A stretch of DNA of 46,397 bases, taken from assembly GCA_964346085.1 (NCBI GenBank), contig CAYFSZ010000002.1, forward strand, positions 1 through 46,397, written 5' to 3'. This DNA is from UBA5436 sp964346085 (GTDB lineage: Bacteria > Bacillota > Clostridia > Saccharofermentanales > DTU023). Both the position numbers and the translations under genes were made by a program. Each line of letters begins with the position of its first letter. The first letter of the stretch is position 1. Positions 25,490-33,914 of the stretch are shown piece by piece. The notes under the pieces were generated by a model. That model made no database searches. It was not told the DNA's origin and saw only the letters and a list, made by a program, of their open reading frames with translations.

Positions 25490-26064
25490 TTAAAACTCTC
25501 CTTACTTCTCAAACGGTCTTCCGCATATACATCTCTCTCTTTTTCTTCATACGGGATCACTTTAAGCATCATATAGCCGATTAAGAAGCTGATACAGGCT
25601 GTCATAATTATTAGAGTTATAAAAGAAAAATCCAAAAATGAAAACACCCTAAGAAAAGAAAAAGGAATTTCAAACTGAATTGATAAATTAATCATATTTA
25701 TAACACTTTCAAGTATTCTAGCAATTACATACACAATAGTGACTTGAGCTGGTAAGAAAATAAGTTTTCGTTGCCATACATTTTGCAAAAAATGATTCGC
25801 AAAAAATGAAGTTATCAAACCAATCAAAACACTCATCCCGAGCAGTGGGGAAAATATCCAATCTCGTAGAATAGATAAAACAACAGTTATCAGGAGATAC
25901 CAATGACCTCCAAATAAAAAAGAGAAGCTCCAAGGCAAAATCAATAATACATCAGGATACTCTTTCAAATTTGGAAAAACCGCTTGAATAATTTGATTCA
26001 GAAAAAGTACGATGACAATATAAAGAACTATTTTAATAATTCGGGAAAAAGAATTTGATTTCAT
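25486..26064 (-). CDS. mreD: Rod shape-determining protein MreD
   Basis: 192-aa integral membrane protein with about five hydrophobic segments. The sequence is typical of poorly conserved Firmicute MreD (N-terminal helix, FPNLKEYPDVLLILPWSFSFLFGG region). It links MreC and the elongation PBP in the lateral-wall complex. Its position between mreC (1-nt gap) and PBP2 (4-nt overlap) is the main support. Confidence 0.85.
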   Translation of the reverse strand: MKSNSFSRIIKIVLYIVIVLFLNQIIQAVFPNLKEYPDVLLILPWSFSFLFGGHWYLLITVVLSILRDWIFSPLLGMSVLIGLITSFFANHFLQNVWQRKLIFLPAQVTIVYVIARILESVINMINLSIQFEIPFSFLRVFSFLDFSFITLIIMTACISFLIGYMMLKVIPYEEKERDVYAEDRLRSKESFK

Positions 26065-26065
26065 A

Positions 26066-26947
26066 CTAATTTGACTCTTCTTCTATCGATGGCTGATCAA
26101 TAATTTCATTTCCAAACATAACAAAAACAATCTCAGTTGCATTTAATTGAATGGAAGGTTCAACGACTGCCTGACGAAATCCCTCTTCGTCAACAGGCAA
26201 AAGTTCAACGATTTTTCCAAGTTCAAGACCATAAGGGAAAATCCCGCCTAATCCACTCGTGAAAATTACATCGCCTACGTTTAATACAGCTGTTTTAGGA
26301 ATTCCATCTAAAATACATAATGTATCTAATTTATATTTTGCATCACCACGCAAAACGAAAGTTTGTCCCCGATTATTTTCAGCGAAGCAACTCACTGAAA
26401 ATCCTTCATGTATTAATGGCAAAACTTTAGCACTTAATTCATCTACATTATATATTCTACCAAAGACTTTACCTTCTGAATTAATCACGGGGAATCCTTC
26501 TATTTCCTCTAAATTGATTCCATCTTGACTGCCTCGATCAATTCGATAAAGACCAGAATCTAAATTAATCGGCTTTTGCAAAACTCTCGCGGCAACAAAC
26601 TCTGCATAATTATATCGATTTGATAAATTATATACATCTTTTAATTCATTGTATTCAATAGCAGCTACTTCATTTTCTTTAATTTTCAAGCGAAGATCTA
26701 CATTCTGTTGTTTTAATTCTTCAATTGTTTTTTCGTATTCAGCATTCTGACGGGCAACTTGGAAGTAATTCTTCACATCATGTCTGATTGATGAAACAAA
26801 ACGCTCAACAGGCGTGATGATAAATGATAATGGTGTCGTGCTTTTATTTACAATACTCGTAGGTAAAATTGAATAGACCATTAAAATAACTGAAATAATT
26901 GTAATAATAAAAACAATTAAAAATCTTTTCCTTCTGCTATTTAACAC
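26066..26947 (-). CDS. mreC: Rod shape-determining protein MreC
   Basis: 293 aa. It has one N-terminal membrane helix (about 9-28), a coiled coil (about 62-98) and the periplasmic-type double beta-barrel (about 110-285, with ARVLQKP, GLYRIDRGSQDGI and VGDVIFTSGLGGIFPYGL), all typical of MreC, which organises PBP2 with MreB. The start is GTG, with AGGA 7 nt upstream. The mreB gene usually found next to mreC is not present here. Confidence 0.93.
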   Translation of the reverse strand: MLNSRRKRFLIVFIITIISVILMVYSILPTSIVNKSTTPLSFIITPVERFVSSIRHDVKNYFQVARQNAEYEKTIEELKQQNVDLRLKIKENEVAAIEYNELKDVYNLSNRYNYAEFVAARVLQKPINLDSGLYRIDRGSQDGINLEEIEGFPVINSEGKVFGRIYNVDELSAKVLPLIHEGFSVSCFAENNRGQTFVLRGDAKYKLDTLCILDGIPKTAVLNVGDVIFTSGLGGIFPYGLELGKIVELLPVDEEGFRQAVVEPSIQLNATEIVFVMFGNEIIDQPSIEEESN

Positions 26948-26975
26948 TTGCTTTCCTCTCTTGTTGGTGCATCAT

Positions 26976-27665
26976 TTATATATAACCTTCAGCTCTCATA
27001 CTGATGGATTTTTTCACACCGACAATAATATGATCCAAAATAGGCACTCTCAATTCTTGTCCCAAAGAAATGATTTTTTGAGTTGTCAAAATATCTTGTT
27101 CTGAAGGACTTGGATCTCCACTTGGATGATTATGTGCGAGAATAATACCTGCTGCATTACTCCGAATTGCTTCTCTAAAAATCTCACGTGCATCAAGCTC
27201 AATCGATTTTATATCACCGGTTGTCACTTGAACAACACGAATTAAATCTTGTTTTACATTCAATAATGCAACGTAAAACTCTTCTCTTGGCAAAGATTGC
27301 ATCAAATTTGCAAAATACAATAAGGCGCTATCTGAAGATCCAATATTTTGTTTTTGATCATGAGCCAGCGCATTGCTCATACGTTTGCCTAGTTCGATCG
27401 CTGCCTTCAATCGAATTGCTTTCACTCTACCTATCCCAGAAATTTGCCTTAACTCTTCTAAGCTCGCACTTTCAACGAAAGTAAAACCTCCGAGTAAATT
27501 AATAAGTTGTCTAGCCAATTCAACAGACGTTTTTCCATTTTTACCAGATCCGAGAATAATCGCAATCAATTCCGTATCCGATAAGCTCCTCGCACCGAGC
27601 ATTTCCATTTTTTCATATGGCCGATCATATGCTGGCCATTCGTTCATTCTTAGTGTTTCTTTCAT
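26976..27665 (-). CDS. radC: RadC/YsnA-like JAMM-domain protein
   Basis: 229 aa. An N-terminal helix-hairpin-helix-like region (about 20-100, QISGIGRVKAIRLKA) precedes the JAB/MPN domain with the metal motif HNHPSGDPSPSEQD (H178, H180, D191). Despite the name, a direct DNA-repair role is not established for the family. It commonly lies just upstream of mre genes in Clostridia, as here (28 nt before mreC). AAGGA precedes the ATG. Confidence 0.93.
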   Translation of the reverse strand: MKETLRMNEWPAYDRPYEKMEMLGARSLSDTELIAIILGSGKNGKTSVELARQLINLLGGFTFVESASLEELRQISGIGRVKAIRLKAAIELGKRMSNALAHDQKQNIGSSDSALLYFANLMQSLPREEFYVALLNVKQDLIRVVQVTTGDIKSIELDAREIFREAIRSNAAGIILAHNHPSGDPSPSEQDILTTQKIISLGQELRVPILDHIIVGVKKSISMRAEGYI

Positions 27666-27716
27666 TTTTAATTCCTTTCTCTGACGGAGTAAAGAAATAA
27701 ATGAAATGAAATTTAA

Positions 27717-29111
27717 TTAATACTCTGCATGTCCTACCGTTCTAGAAAATGGTAGAACGTCTCTAATGTTATTAACACCAGTCAAATACATAATCATGCG
27801 TTCAAAACCTAAGCCAAATCCTGCATGGCGAATTGATCCGTATTTTCTTAGCTCTAAATACCAATTATAGTCTTCAACTTCCAGTCCTAATTCATTGATT
27901 CTACGAGTCAATAGTTCAAGACTTTCTTCCCTTTGGCTACCACCTATAATTTCACCGACTCCCGGAACAAGACAGTCCATTGCTGCAACTGTTTTACCGT
28001 CTTCATTCAATTTCATATAAAAAGCTTTAATATCTTTTGGATAATCAGTTACGAAAACAGGGCCTTTGCACACTTTTTCTGTTAGGTAGCGTTCATGTTC
28101 AGTTTGTAAATCAGTTCCCCATGAAACTGGATACTCAAATTTTTGATCAGCTTTCAAGAGCTCTTCAATAGCTTCCGTATAAGTCATATAAGCAAATTTA
28201 CTATTCAAAACAAGCTCTAAGCGATTGAGTAATGTTTTGTCAACAAATTGATTGAAAAATTCCATTTCCTCAGGGCATTTTTCAAGAACATGGCGAATAA
28301 TTGCCTTAATCATATTTTCAGCCAAATTCGCACAATCTTTAAGATCTGCAAATGCAATTTCCGGCTCAATCATCCAGAATTCTGCTGCATGTCTAGCAGT
28401 ATTCGATTTTTCAGCACGGAAAGTCGGCCCGAATGTATAGATATTTCGGAAAGCCATCGCATATGCTTCACCAGCTAATTGTCCACTAACAGTCAAATGT
28501 GTTTTTCCACCAAAGAAATCTTGTTTATAATCAATATTCCCCTCTTCATCCAATGGAGGATTTGCCGGATCTATTGTCGTTACTTGGAACATTTCTCCTG
28601 CACCTTCCGCATCGCTAGATGTGATAATCGGCGTATTTACATAGACGAAATCTTGTTCGTTAAAAAATTTATGAATAGCAAAGGCAGCTTCTGAGCGCAC
28701 TCTAAAAACAGCAGAGAAAAGATTTGTTCTCGGTCTTAAATGTGAAATTGTTCTTAAAAATTCTGGCGAATGACGTTTTGGTTGTAAAGGATAATCTTCT
28801 GGAGAATTTCCTTCCACAATGATTGATTTTGCTTTCATTTCAAACGGTTGTTTCGCTTCAGGAGTTAACACAATTGTTCCGCTAATCGTTAACGAAGCAC
28901 CATTACCTGTTCTTGCAATTTCATCATAATTATCGATATGCTCTCTTTCAAAGACAACTTGAATCGGTTTAAAAAAAGTCCCATCGTTCAATGTGATAAA
29001 GCCAAATTGTTTTTGATCACGAATCGTACGTATCCAACCACCTATGGTAACTTCTTGACCAGCGTATTTATCTATATCCCGAAAAATTTCTCGAATTAAC
29101 GTATATTCCAT
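27717..29111 (-). CDS. asnS: Asparagine-tRNA ligase
   Basis: Class IIb synthetase that charges tRNA-Asn. The N-terminal OB-fold anticodon-binding domain (about 15-105) is followed by the catalytic core with motif 2 (TFRAEKSNTARHAAEFWMIEPE-like region, about 231-252) and motif 3 (GFGLGFERMIMYLTG, about 436-450). At 464 aa it fits AsnS rather than AspS, and the ANPPL insertion region also agrees. GAGG lies 6 nt before the ATG. No T-box is visible in the 49-nt upstream gap. Confidence 0.96.
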   Translation of the reverse strand: MEYTLIREIFRDIDKYAGQEVTIGGWIRTIRDQKQFGFITLNDGTFFKPIQVVFEREHIDNYDEIARTGNGASLTISGTIVLTPEAKQPFEMKAKSIIVEGNSPEDYPLQPKRHSPEFLRTISHLRPRTNLFSAVFRVRSEAAFAIHKFFNEQDFVYVNTPIITSSDAEGAGEMFQVTTIDPANPPLDEEGNIDYKQDFFGGKTHLTVSGQLAGEAYAMAFRNIYTFGPTFRAEKSNTARHAAEFWMIEPEIAFADLKDCANLAENMIKAIIRHVLEKCPEEMEFFNQFVDKTLLNRLELVLNSKFAYMTYTEAIEELLKADQKFEYPVSWGTDLQTEHERYLTEKVCKGPVFVTDYPKDIKAFYMKLNEDGKTVAAMDCLVPGVGEIIGGSQREESLELLTRRINELGLEVEDYNWYLELRKYGSIRHAGFGLGFERMIMYLTGVNNIRDVLPFSRTVGHAEY

Positions 29112-29160
29112 CTTCTACCTCACTAATCTATTCTTACAGCCTCTGAAAATGAAGAATTAA

Positions 29161-29664
29161 TTATTTGCCACAGCACTTTTTATATTTTTTCCCACTACCA
29201 CATGGGCATGGATCATTTCGTCCAATTTTTTCTGATCTAACAATTTTGGACTGTCTCCATTCATAAACCATTTCTTGTTGTTTTTCTGGCTTTATAATTT
29301 CATCCCATGAATCAATTGTGTATAACCAATCTGCTTTTGCTTCATGCATCGCGATAAACAATTTTTCATAATCTATATCTAATTTTAATTCAGATTCATC
29401 ATTTAATTCTTCTAAATTTAATTCTTCTTTCAAACTTCCGTTCAAACCTTCAAGGAAACCAACAAAAATAACCGGCTTATTCTTGAACCCTAATAGTTCT
29501 TGGACTTCTGTGAATTTACCTGAAATTGTTTCCTTATGATTTTCCAAAATTTTCTCATAAGCAGCTGTCTCTAATTGATAATATAATTCTATTTCAGACA
29601 TATTCTTTTGTTGACTTTGTTGATCTTGGAACATTTCGCTCCATTGTTTAAGATATGAACTCAT
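29161..29664 (-). CDS. Small SEC-C zinc-motif protein of unknown function
   Basis: 167 aa. The only recognisable part is the C-terminal SEC-C zinc motif (GRNDPCPCGSGKKYKKCCGK), the same type that ends SecA in this window. The rest is acidic and helical, with no family I recognise. SEC-C tails bind zinc and, in SecA, contact SecB or ribosomes; nothing specific can be claimed here. It has a strong ribosome binding site (GGAAGGA) and its own good promoter, so it probably heads the unit running into asnS. Confidence 0.7.
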   Translation of the reverse strand: MSSYLKQWSEMFQDQQSQQKNMSEIELYYQLETAAYEKILENHKETISGKFTEVQELLGFKNKPVIFVGFLEGLNGSLKEELNLEELNDESELKLDIDYEKLFIAMHEAKADWLYTIDSWDEIIKPEKQQEMVYEWRQSKIVRSEKIGRNDPCPCGSGKKYKKCCGK

Positions 29665-29698
29665 ATATTTATTCCTTCCTTGTATCTACAATTCTTTT

Positions 29699-29728
29699 AT
29701 TATAATCTAGTTCTATTTTTTACGTCAA
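29699..29728 (-). promoter_or_regulatory. Promoter of the SEC-C gene
   Basis: On the minus strand TTGACG (29728-29723), an 18-bp spacer and a perfect TATAAT (29704-29699) lie about 35 nt before the SEC-C start codon. It is one of the best consensus promoters in the window and separates the comEC-holA pair from the asnS group. Confidence 0.7.
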
Positions 29729-29758
29729 TGAAAGTCATTCAACAAAATAAACTCGTCT

Positions 29759-30808
29759 TTATTGAAAAACTAAACATGATTCAATGAGCAAGGTTTCAAA
29801 AGAGAGTCGATCATTCATCATTCCTTTTTTCACTTTCCAATCTGACTGAAATGTTAAAGAAAATAAATATTCAAGCTCTTCTATTTTTAAGTGTCTCGAT
29901 TGCCCAATTAGTCGTTTTGCAATTGACGGATATAACTTTAATACTTTCACTAATTCTTTATCATTACCTAGCTCTTTTGCACAAAGTAATTGTTTTAGAT
30001 GGCGAGAATACATATATCGAATCAGAGGAAGAGGCTCTTTTTGAGCTAGTAAAGTATCTAAAATGGTTAAAGCTTTCTTTGAATTTCCTGCAGACATTGC
30101 ATCTGTTAAATCAAATATATTCCCCCTCAAATCAGCCTTACACACTTCATCAATCATTTCTATATCAATGCCTTCCGCTTTGATATACTGGGCATAAAGT
30201 AAAACCTTGGAAAATTCTTTCTCGATTTGGGCCATATCTGCTTCGCATCGATCTATCAAACCTTCAGCGGCTTCTCTGGTAATTCGTAATTCCTTCTTCT
30301 GGGCTAGAACTTGGAGCCATTGTCGAAGAACTGAAAGATCTTCTTTATTCACTTCTGCGATTAGGCCATCCGCATCCGACCATTTCTCTAGTAATTTCTT
30401 GCGGCGATTATCAATTGAATTTTCGGTGATGATTAAACAACAATACTGGTTTAGCAAAGGAAAAATCGATTCAAATTGAGTAATCATCTCTTTATGTTTT
30501 TCGCTATTGCCTTTGTCAGACTTTTGGAAAATTTGTGGATTTTCAACCAGAATAACTTTTCGCTCTGATAAAAAAGCTGGTGTTTGAACTTCTTGCTTAA
30601 TTCGCTCGATTTGTGATTGATCAATTAATTTGTCCATTTTTAATTTAATTAAATCAACATCTTGCATTTCTTTACTCACAAAATGATTCACTAATTGATG
30701 GACTAATTGCGTAATTAAGTATTTTTCTTCACCGTAAAACAAATAAGCATGATGAAAATTATTATTATTTATTTCTTGTTTAACTAATCTATAATTTAAT
30801 GTATTCAT
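29759..30808 (-). CDS. holA: DNA polymerase III delta subunit
   Basis: Clamp-loader delta subunit that opens the beta clamp. At 349 aa it has the YHAYLFYGEEKYLITQLV start typical of Firmicute HolA, an ATPase-like fold without functional Walker motifs, and a C-terminal helical collar domain. It begins 6 nt after the comEC stop; comEC-holA is a common Firmicute gene pair and supports the call. Confidence 0.9.
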   Translation of the reverse strand: MNTLNYRLVKQEINNNNFHHAYLFYGEEKYLITQLVHQLVNHFVSKEMQDVDLIKLKMDKLIDQSQIERIKQEVQTPAFLSERKVILVENPQIFQKSDKGNSEKHKEMITQFESIFPLLNQYCCLIITENSIDNRRKKLLEKWSDADGLIAEVNKEDLSVLRQWLQVLAQKKELRITREAAEGLIDRCEADMAQIEKEFSKVLLYAQYIKAEGIDIEMIDEVCKADLRGNIFDLTDAMSAGNSKKALTILDTLLAQKEPLPLIRYMYSRHLKQLLCAKELGNDKELVKVLKLYPSIAKRLIGQSRHLKIEELEYLFSLTFQSDWKVKKGMMNDRLSFETLLIESCLVFQ

Positions 30809-30814
30809 CTTTCA

Positions 30815-33178
30815 TCACTCTAAATAAGTTGATACTTCCCAAGAATTATTTATTAATTCTAACACAATTGCCCCGTTTTTATCTGTCCTTTTCATTTCAA
30901 TATGATGTTTTTTTAATCTTTCTAACACCTCCTTATTCGGATGTCCATAAAAATTTCGACCTACTGAGATAATTCCTAATGTTGGATTTGTTGCCGACAA
31001 AAACGCATTAGAAGTCGAACCTTTTGAGCCATGATGAGAAATCTTCAAAATATCAGTAAATGATAATTCGGGATTTCTGATTAATTTTTCTTCCACTTTA
31101 TCTGTTATATCCCCTGTAAACAGAATAGATAACCCTTCAATATTTAATCTAAATGTAAAACTCTGATCATTTGAATTTTGATGATATAAATTAAATTTAT
31201 CAGGTGATAAAATTTTCGCATTTAGATTTAATTTGGAAAAGTGAAGAATATCCCCTGCTTTTTTCTCATGGAAAATAATTTGATTATTTTTGATTAATTC
31301 TCTCAACCTAGTTTGCAAATAATCAGAATCTCTTTGCGCATAAAGTATGCCCTCCGGCAGAATCAACTCGTTCACCATGTTCATTTCAAGTAACTCATAA
31401 ACACCTCCACAATGATCAATATCTAAATGACTCAATATTGCATAATCGATTTGAGAGATACCATAATGTTTTAACGCAGGAATGATAACATGATATCCAT
31501 TACCTATATTCCCTCCATCAATAAGTAATGTTCTCTTATCAGGAGAAATAATCAAACAACTATCTCCTTGTCCGACATCTAGAAATATAACTTTCCATTC
31601 GAACTGATACTGCCAAGAAAAAAACGTCAAACATAGGGCGATAATATAGACGATTAATTTTTTATTGACAATATAAAAACTACGATTTTTTAAGGAAATA
31701 GTCTGAAAAAATTTAATCAAGTAAAATATTCCTGAAAAAATTAATATAATCAAAATGATTTGACTCAATACATTTGCGTAATTCATCTGAAACAAACGAT
31801 TTATTTTAGATAATCCTATTTTTTTAATCACAAATAGCAACAATGAATAATATGACTTAATAACAGATTTCAATAGAAATATCTCAAGAGAAAAGATTGC
31901 TGTAAATAAGTAACGAATCATCAATACATAGCCACTCATAAACGCGATACAGAACGGAATCGTCACAATGGTATTTAGTAAAAAAGTAGAAAGAACGGAT
32001 TGATTAAATGTCAGCATGAGAAATGGAAATAAAAGTATTTGCACAATAAAGTTGAGCGCAATTGAGAATAGTATCTTTGATTTAGAAAAAATTTGTATAC
32101 TTTGTAGACGTGGAGAGACGATATAAATTAAAAAGCTTATGCCAAAGCTTAACTGAAATCCTAGTTGTATAGCTAAAAATGGCGATACAAAAAGACAAAT
32201 AAGCATTGCAAGTAACATTGAGTCTTTTTTAGAAATAAAAATATGCTTTTTCAAGGCTAGATTTTGAATAAAAAATTGTAAACTTGCACGTACTAAGCCA
32301 ATCGGATAATCACTAATCCATAAAAACAACAATATTAAAGCAAACATACTCAAAAGCATGGCATTACTTTTCTTTTTCTTTTTGGAAATCAATTTGGTAA
32401 ATGGAAATAGAAACAACTCAAAGTGAAAACCTGAAACAGCCAATACATGTTGTAAGCCTAAGCCAGAAAAAAACTGTTTCCAATCGTCCTTCATAAAATG
32501 CTTCTGTCCAAAGCAAAAGCTTAATATAAAATCTGCTATTTCTTGGTTGAAAGAAAGTTTTAACCATTCATTGAAGCTATTTAAATGCTGTTGTTTAATG
32601 CTATGGACCCGCGACCACTTAGAATATTGCATCTTTGCTTGCACAGGTTTGGCAATTGCAAAACAATTTTGATTTGCAAGAAATTTTGCCTGATTATATC
32701 CTCCAGGATTCCTCGACTCTTGTGGCTTTTCTATTTCAAATTCCCCCTCAATTTTCGATGGCACCATTTCATTTCTGTCAATCCATACTACAAACCTCAT
32801 TCCTGTCTTATCTTGATACATCACGAGGTATTTATTTTTTCCTATTTGAACAATCGATTTTCGAGATAAAGAAAGAAAGATTTTCTGTTCGAAATAATGA
32901 TTCACATTTTGAGCTGCTTCCTGTTTCACAATAATGATTTGCGTAAAAATGATTATTAGGAAAACAAGGATAAAATAAAACCAGCGATTTTTTGCAGATA
33001 ATAGATCGAATGTAAAAATGATTGCTGAAATAAATAATCCAAACATGATATACCATAGCATTAGGTTTTTAATCGCTAACATAATACATACAATCATGAA
33101 AAAACTAGCTTGGACTATACCAAACTTTTTCCAATCAAAAACAAAACTGATAATCCTCTTAAAATATGAAAAGTTCAT
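30815..33178 (-). CDS. comEC: ComEC/Rec2 DNA uptake channel
   Basis: Polytopic protein that moves single-stranded DNA across the membrane in natural transformation. The N terminus has membrane helices and a DUF4131 OB-like domain (about 20-190). The Competence domain follows with many helices (about 215-510). The C-terminal metallo-beta-lactamase-like domain has SHLDIDH (about 583-589), FTGD and ISHHGSKGS. At 787 aa it is full length and intact. I chose the ATG at 33178 over a TTG 6 nt upstream; neither has a clear ribosome binding site. No comEA is adjacent, so the uptake receptor would be elsewhere. Confidence 0.92.
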   Translation of the reverse strand: MNFSYFKRIISFVFDWKKFGIVQASFFMIVCIMLAIKNLMLWYIMFGLFISAIIFTFDLLSAKNRWFYFILVFLIIIFTQIIIVKQEAAQNVNHYFEQKIFLSLSRKSIVQIGKNKYLVMYQDKTGMRFVVWIDRNEMVPSKIEGEFEIEKPQESRNPGGYNQAKFLANQNCFAIAKPVQAKMQYSKWSRVHSIKQQHLNSFNEWLKLSFNQEIADFILSFCFGQKHFMKDDWKQFFSGLGLQHVLAVSGFHFELFLFPFTKLISKKKKKSNAMLLSMFALILLFLWISDYPIGLVRASLQFFIQNLALKKHIFISKKDSMLLAMLICLFVSPFLAIQLGFQLSFGISFLIYIVSPRLQSIQIFSKSKILFSIALNFIVQILLFPFLMLTFNQSVLSTFLLNTIVTIPFCIAFMSGYVLMIRYLFTAIFSLEIFLLKSVIKSYYSLLLFVIKKIGLSKINRLFQMNYANVLSQIILIILIFSGIFYLIKFFQTISLKNRSFYIVNKKLIVYIIALCLTFFSWQYQFEWKVIFLDVGQGDSCLIISPDKRTLLIDGGNIGNGYHVIIPALKHYGISQIDYAILSHLDIDHCGGVYELLEMNMVNELILPEGILYAQRDSDYLQTRLRELIKNNQIIFHEKKAGDILHFSKLNLNAKILSPDKFNLYHQNSNDQSFTFRLNIEGLSILFTGDITDKVEEKLIRNPELSFTDILKISHHGSKGSTSNAFLSATNPTLGIISVGRNFYGHPNKEVLERLKKHHIEMKRTDKNGAIVLELINNSWEVSTYLE

Positions 33179-33251
33179 AAGCAAATTATCAGTCTTGATA
33201 AATATTTATTTCTTATTTTTTTCTTGAAAAATGAGAAAAACGAAGAAATGA

Positions 33252-33845
33252 TTATTCAAGAATTGTTTCGATTACTGATCGTATTTGATCAAAGCCTGTT
33301 TTTTTCTCTGATGAAGTCACGATTGGCTGAAAATCTTCCCCTAATGTATCAGCAAGAAATTCTTTAATCATGTTGAGTTGAGGTTTAATTTTCGTTTTTT
33401 TCAATTTGTCTGATTTGGTTAAAACAATTGCATATGGAATACCTGAATGTGCCAACCAGTCAAGCATTGAAATATCATCTTGGGTTGGTTTATGTCTAAT
33501 ATCCAAAAGTTGAATCATCAAGTGAATGGTTTCATTTTCGATATAGTCATTCGTCAAGTTAGAAAATTTTTGTTTTTCTTTTTGCGATACTTTTGCATAA
33601 CCATAACCAGGTAAATCAACCAAATTGAATTTTTCATCAATATTATAAAAAATAATTTGTCTAGTTTTTCCTGGACTTTGGCTCGTCCTAGCAAGATTTT
33701 TTTTGTTGCATAATGCATTAATCAGCGAAGATTTTCCCACATTTGATTTTCCGGCAATTGCAATTCTTGGTAAATTATTCTGTGGAAATTGCTTTTTCTG
33801 CCCTGCTACTTGTTCTAATTTCGCATTTTGATAATTAATTTTCAT
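33252..33845 (-). CDS. engB: Ribosome biogenesis GTPase EngB/YsxC
   Basis: Small GTPase needed for late 50S assembly. The G1 loop GKSNVGKS is at 32-39, G3 is DLPGYGYAK, G4 is TKSDK and G5 a SSEKK-like segment. At 197 aa the length is normal. It diverges from the prs pair over a 69-bp gap in which candidate promoters for both directions overlap. Confidence 0.95.
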   Translation of the reverse strand: MKINYQNAKLEQVAGQKKQFPQNNLPRIAIAGKSNVGKSSLINALCNKKNLARTSQSPGKTRQIIFYNIDEKFNLVDLPGYGYAKVSQKEKQKFSNLTNDYIENETIHLMIQLLDIRHKPTQDDISMLDWLAHSGIPYAIVLTKSDKLKKTKIKPQLNMIKEFLADTLGEDFQPIVTSSEKKTGFDQIRSVIETILE

Positions 33846-33850
33846 TTATT

Positions 33851-33879
33851 TTGTATCCCTTCTTAATCATTGTTATAAT
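33851..33879 (+). promoter_or_regulatory. Promoter of the tandem prs genes
   Basis: TTGTAT (33851-33856), a 17-bp spacer and a perfect TATAAT (33874-33879) predict a start near 33886, inside an adjoining palindrome. The ribosome binding site GAGG follows at 33906-33909. Confidence 0.65.
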
Positions 33880-33903
33880 AGCTTTACTTGGCAAAGTAAA
33901 CAA
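33875..33903 (-). promoter_or_regulatory. Candidate engB promoter overlapping the prs promoter
   Basis: On the minus strand TTGTTT (33903-33898), 17 bp and TATTAT (33880-33875). Its -10 box lies on nearly the same bases as that of the prs promoter, so the two should interfere. The -35 match is weak. Confidence 0.4.
33883..33900. promoter_or_regulatory. 18-bp palindrome at the prs/engB start region
   Basis: TTTACTT-ggca-AAGTAAA is a perfect 7-bp inverted repeat around a 4-bp centre. It covers the predicted start of the prs transcript and sits in the spacer of the engB promoter, so a repressor here could control both. It could also be a 5' mRNA hairpin. I do not recognise the operator. Confidence 0.4.
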
Positions 33904-33914
33904 GCGAGGTATTT

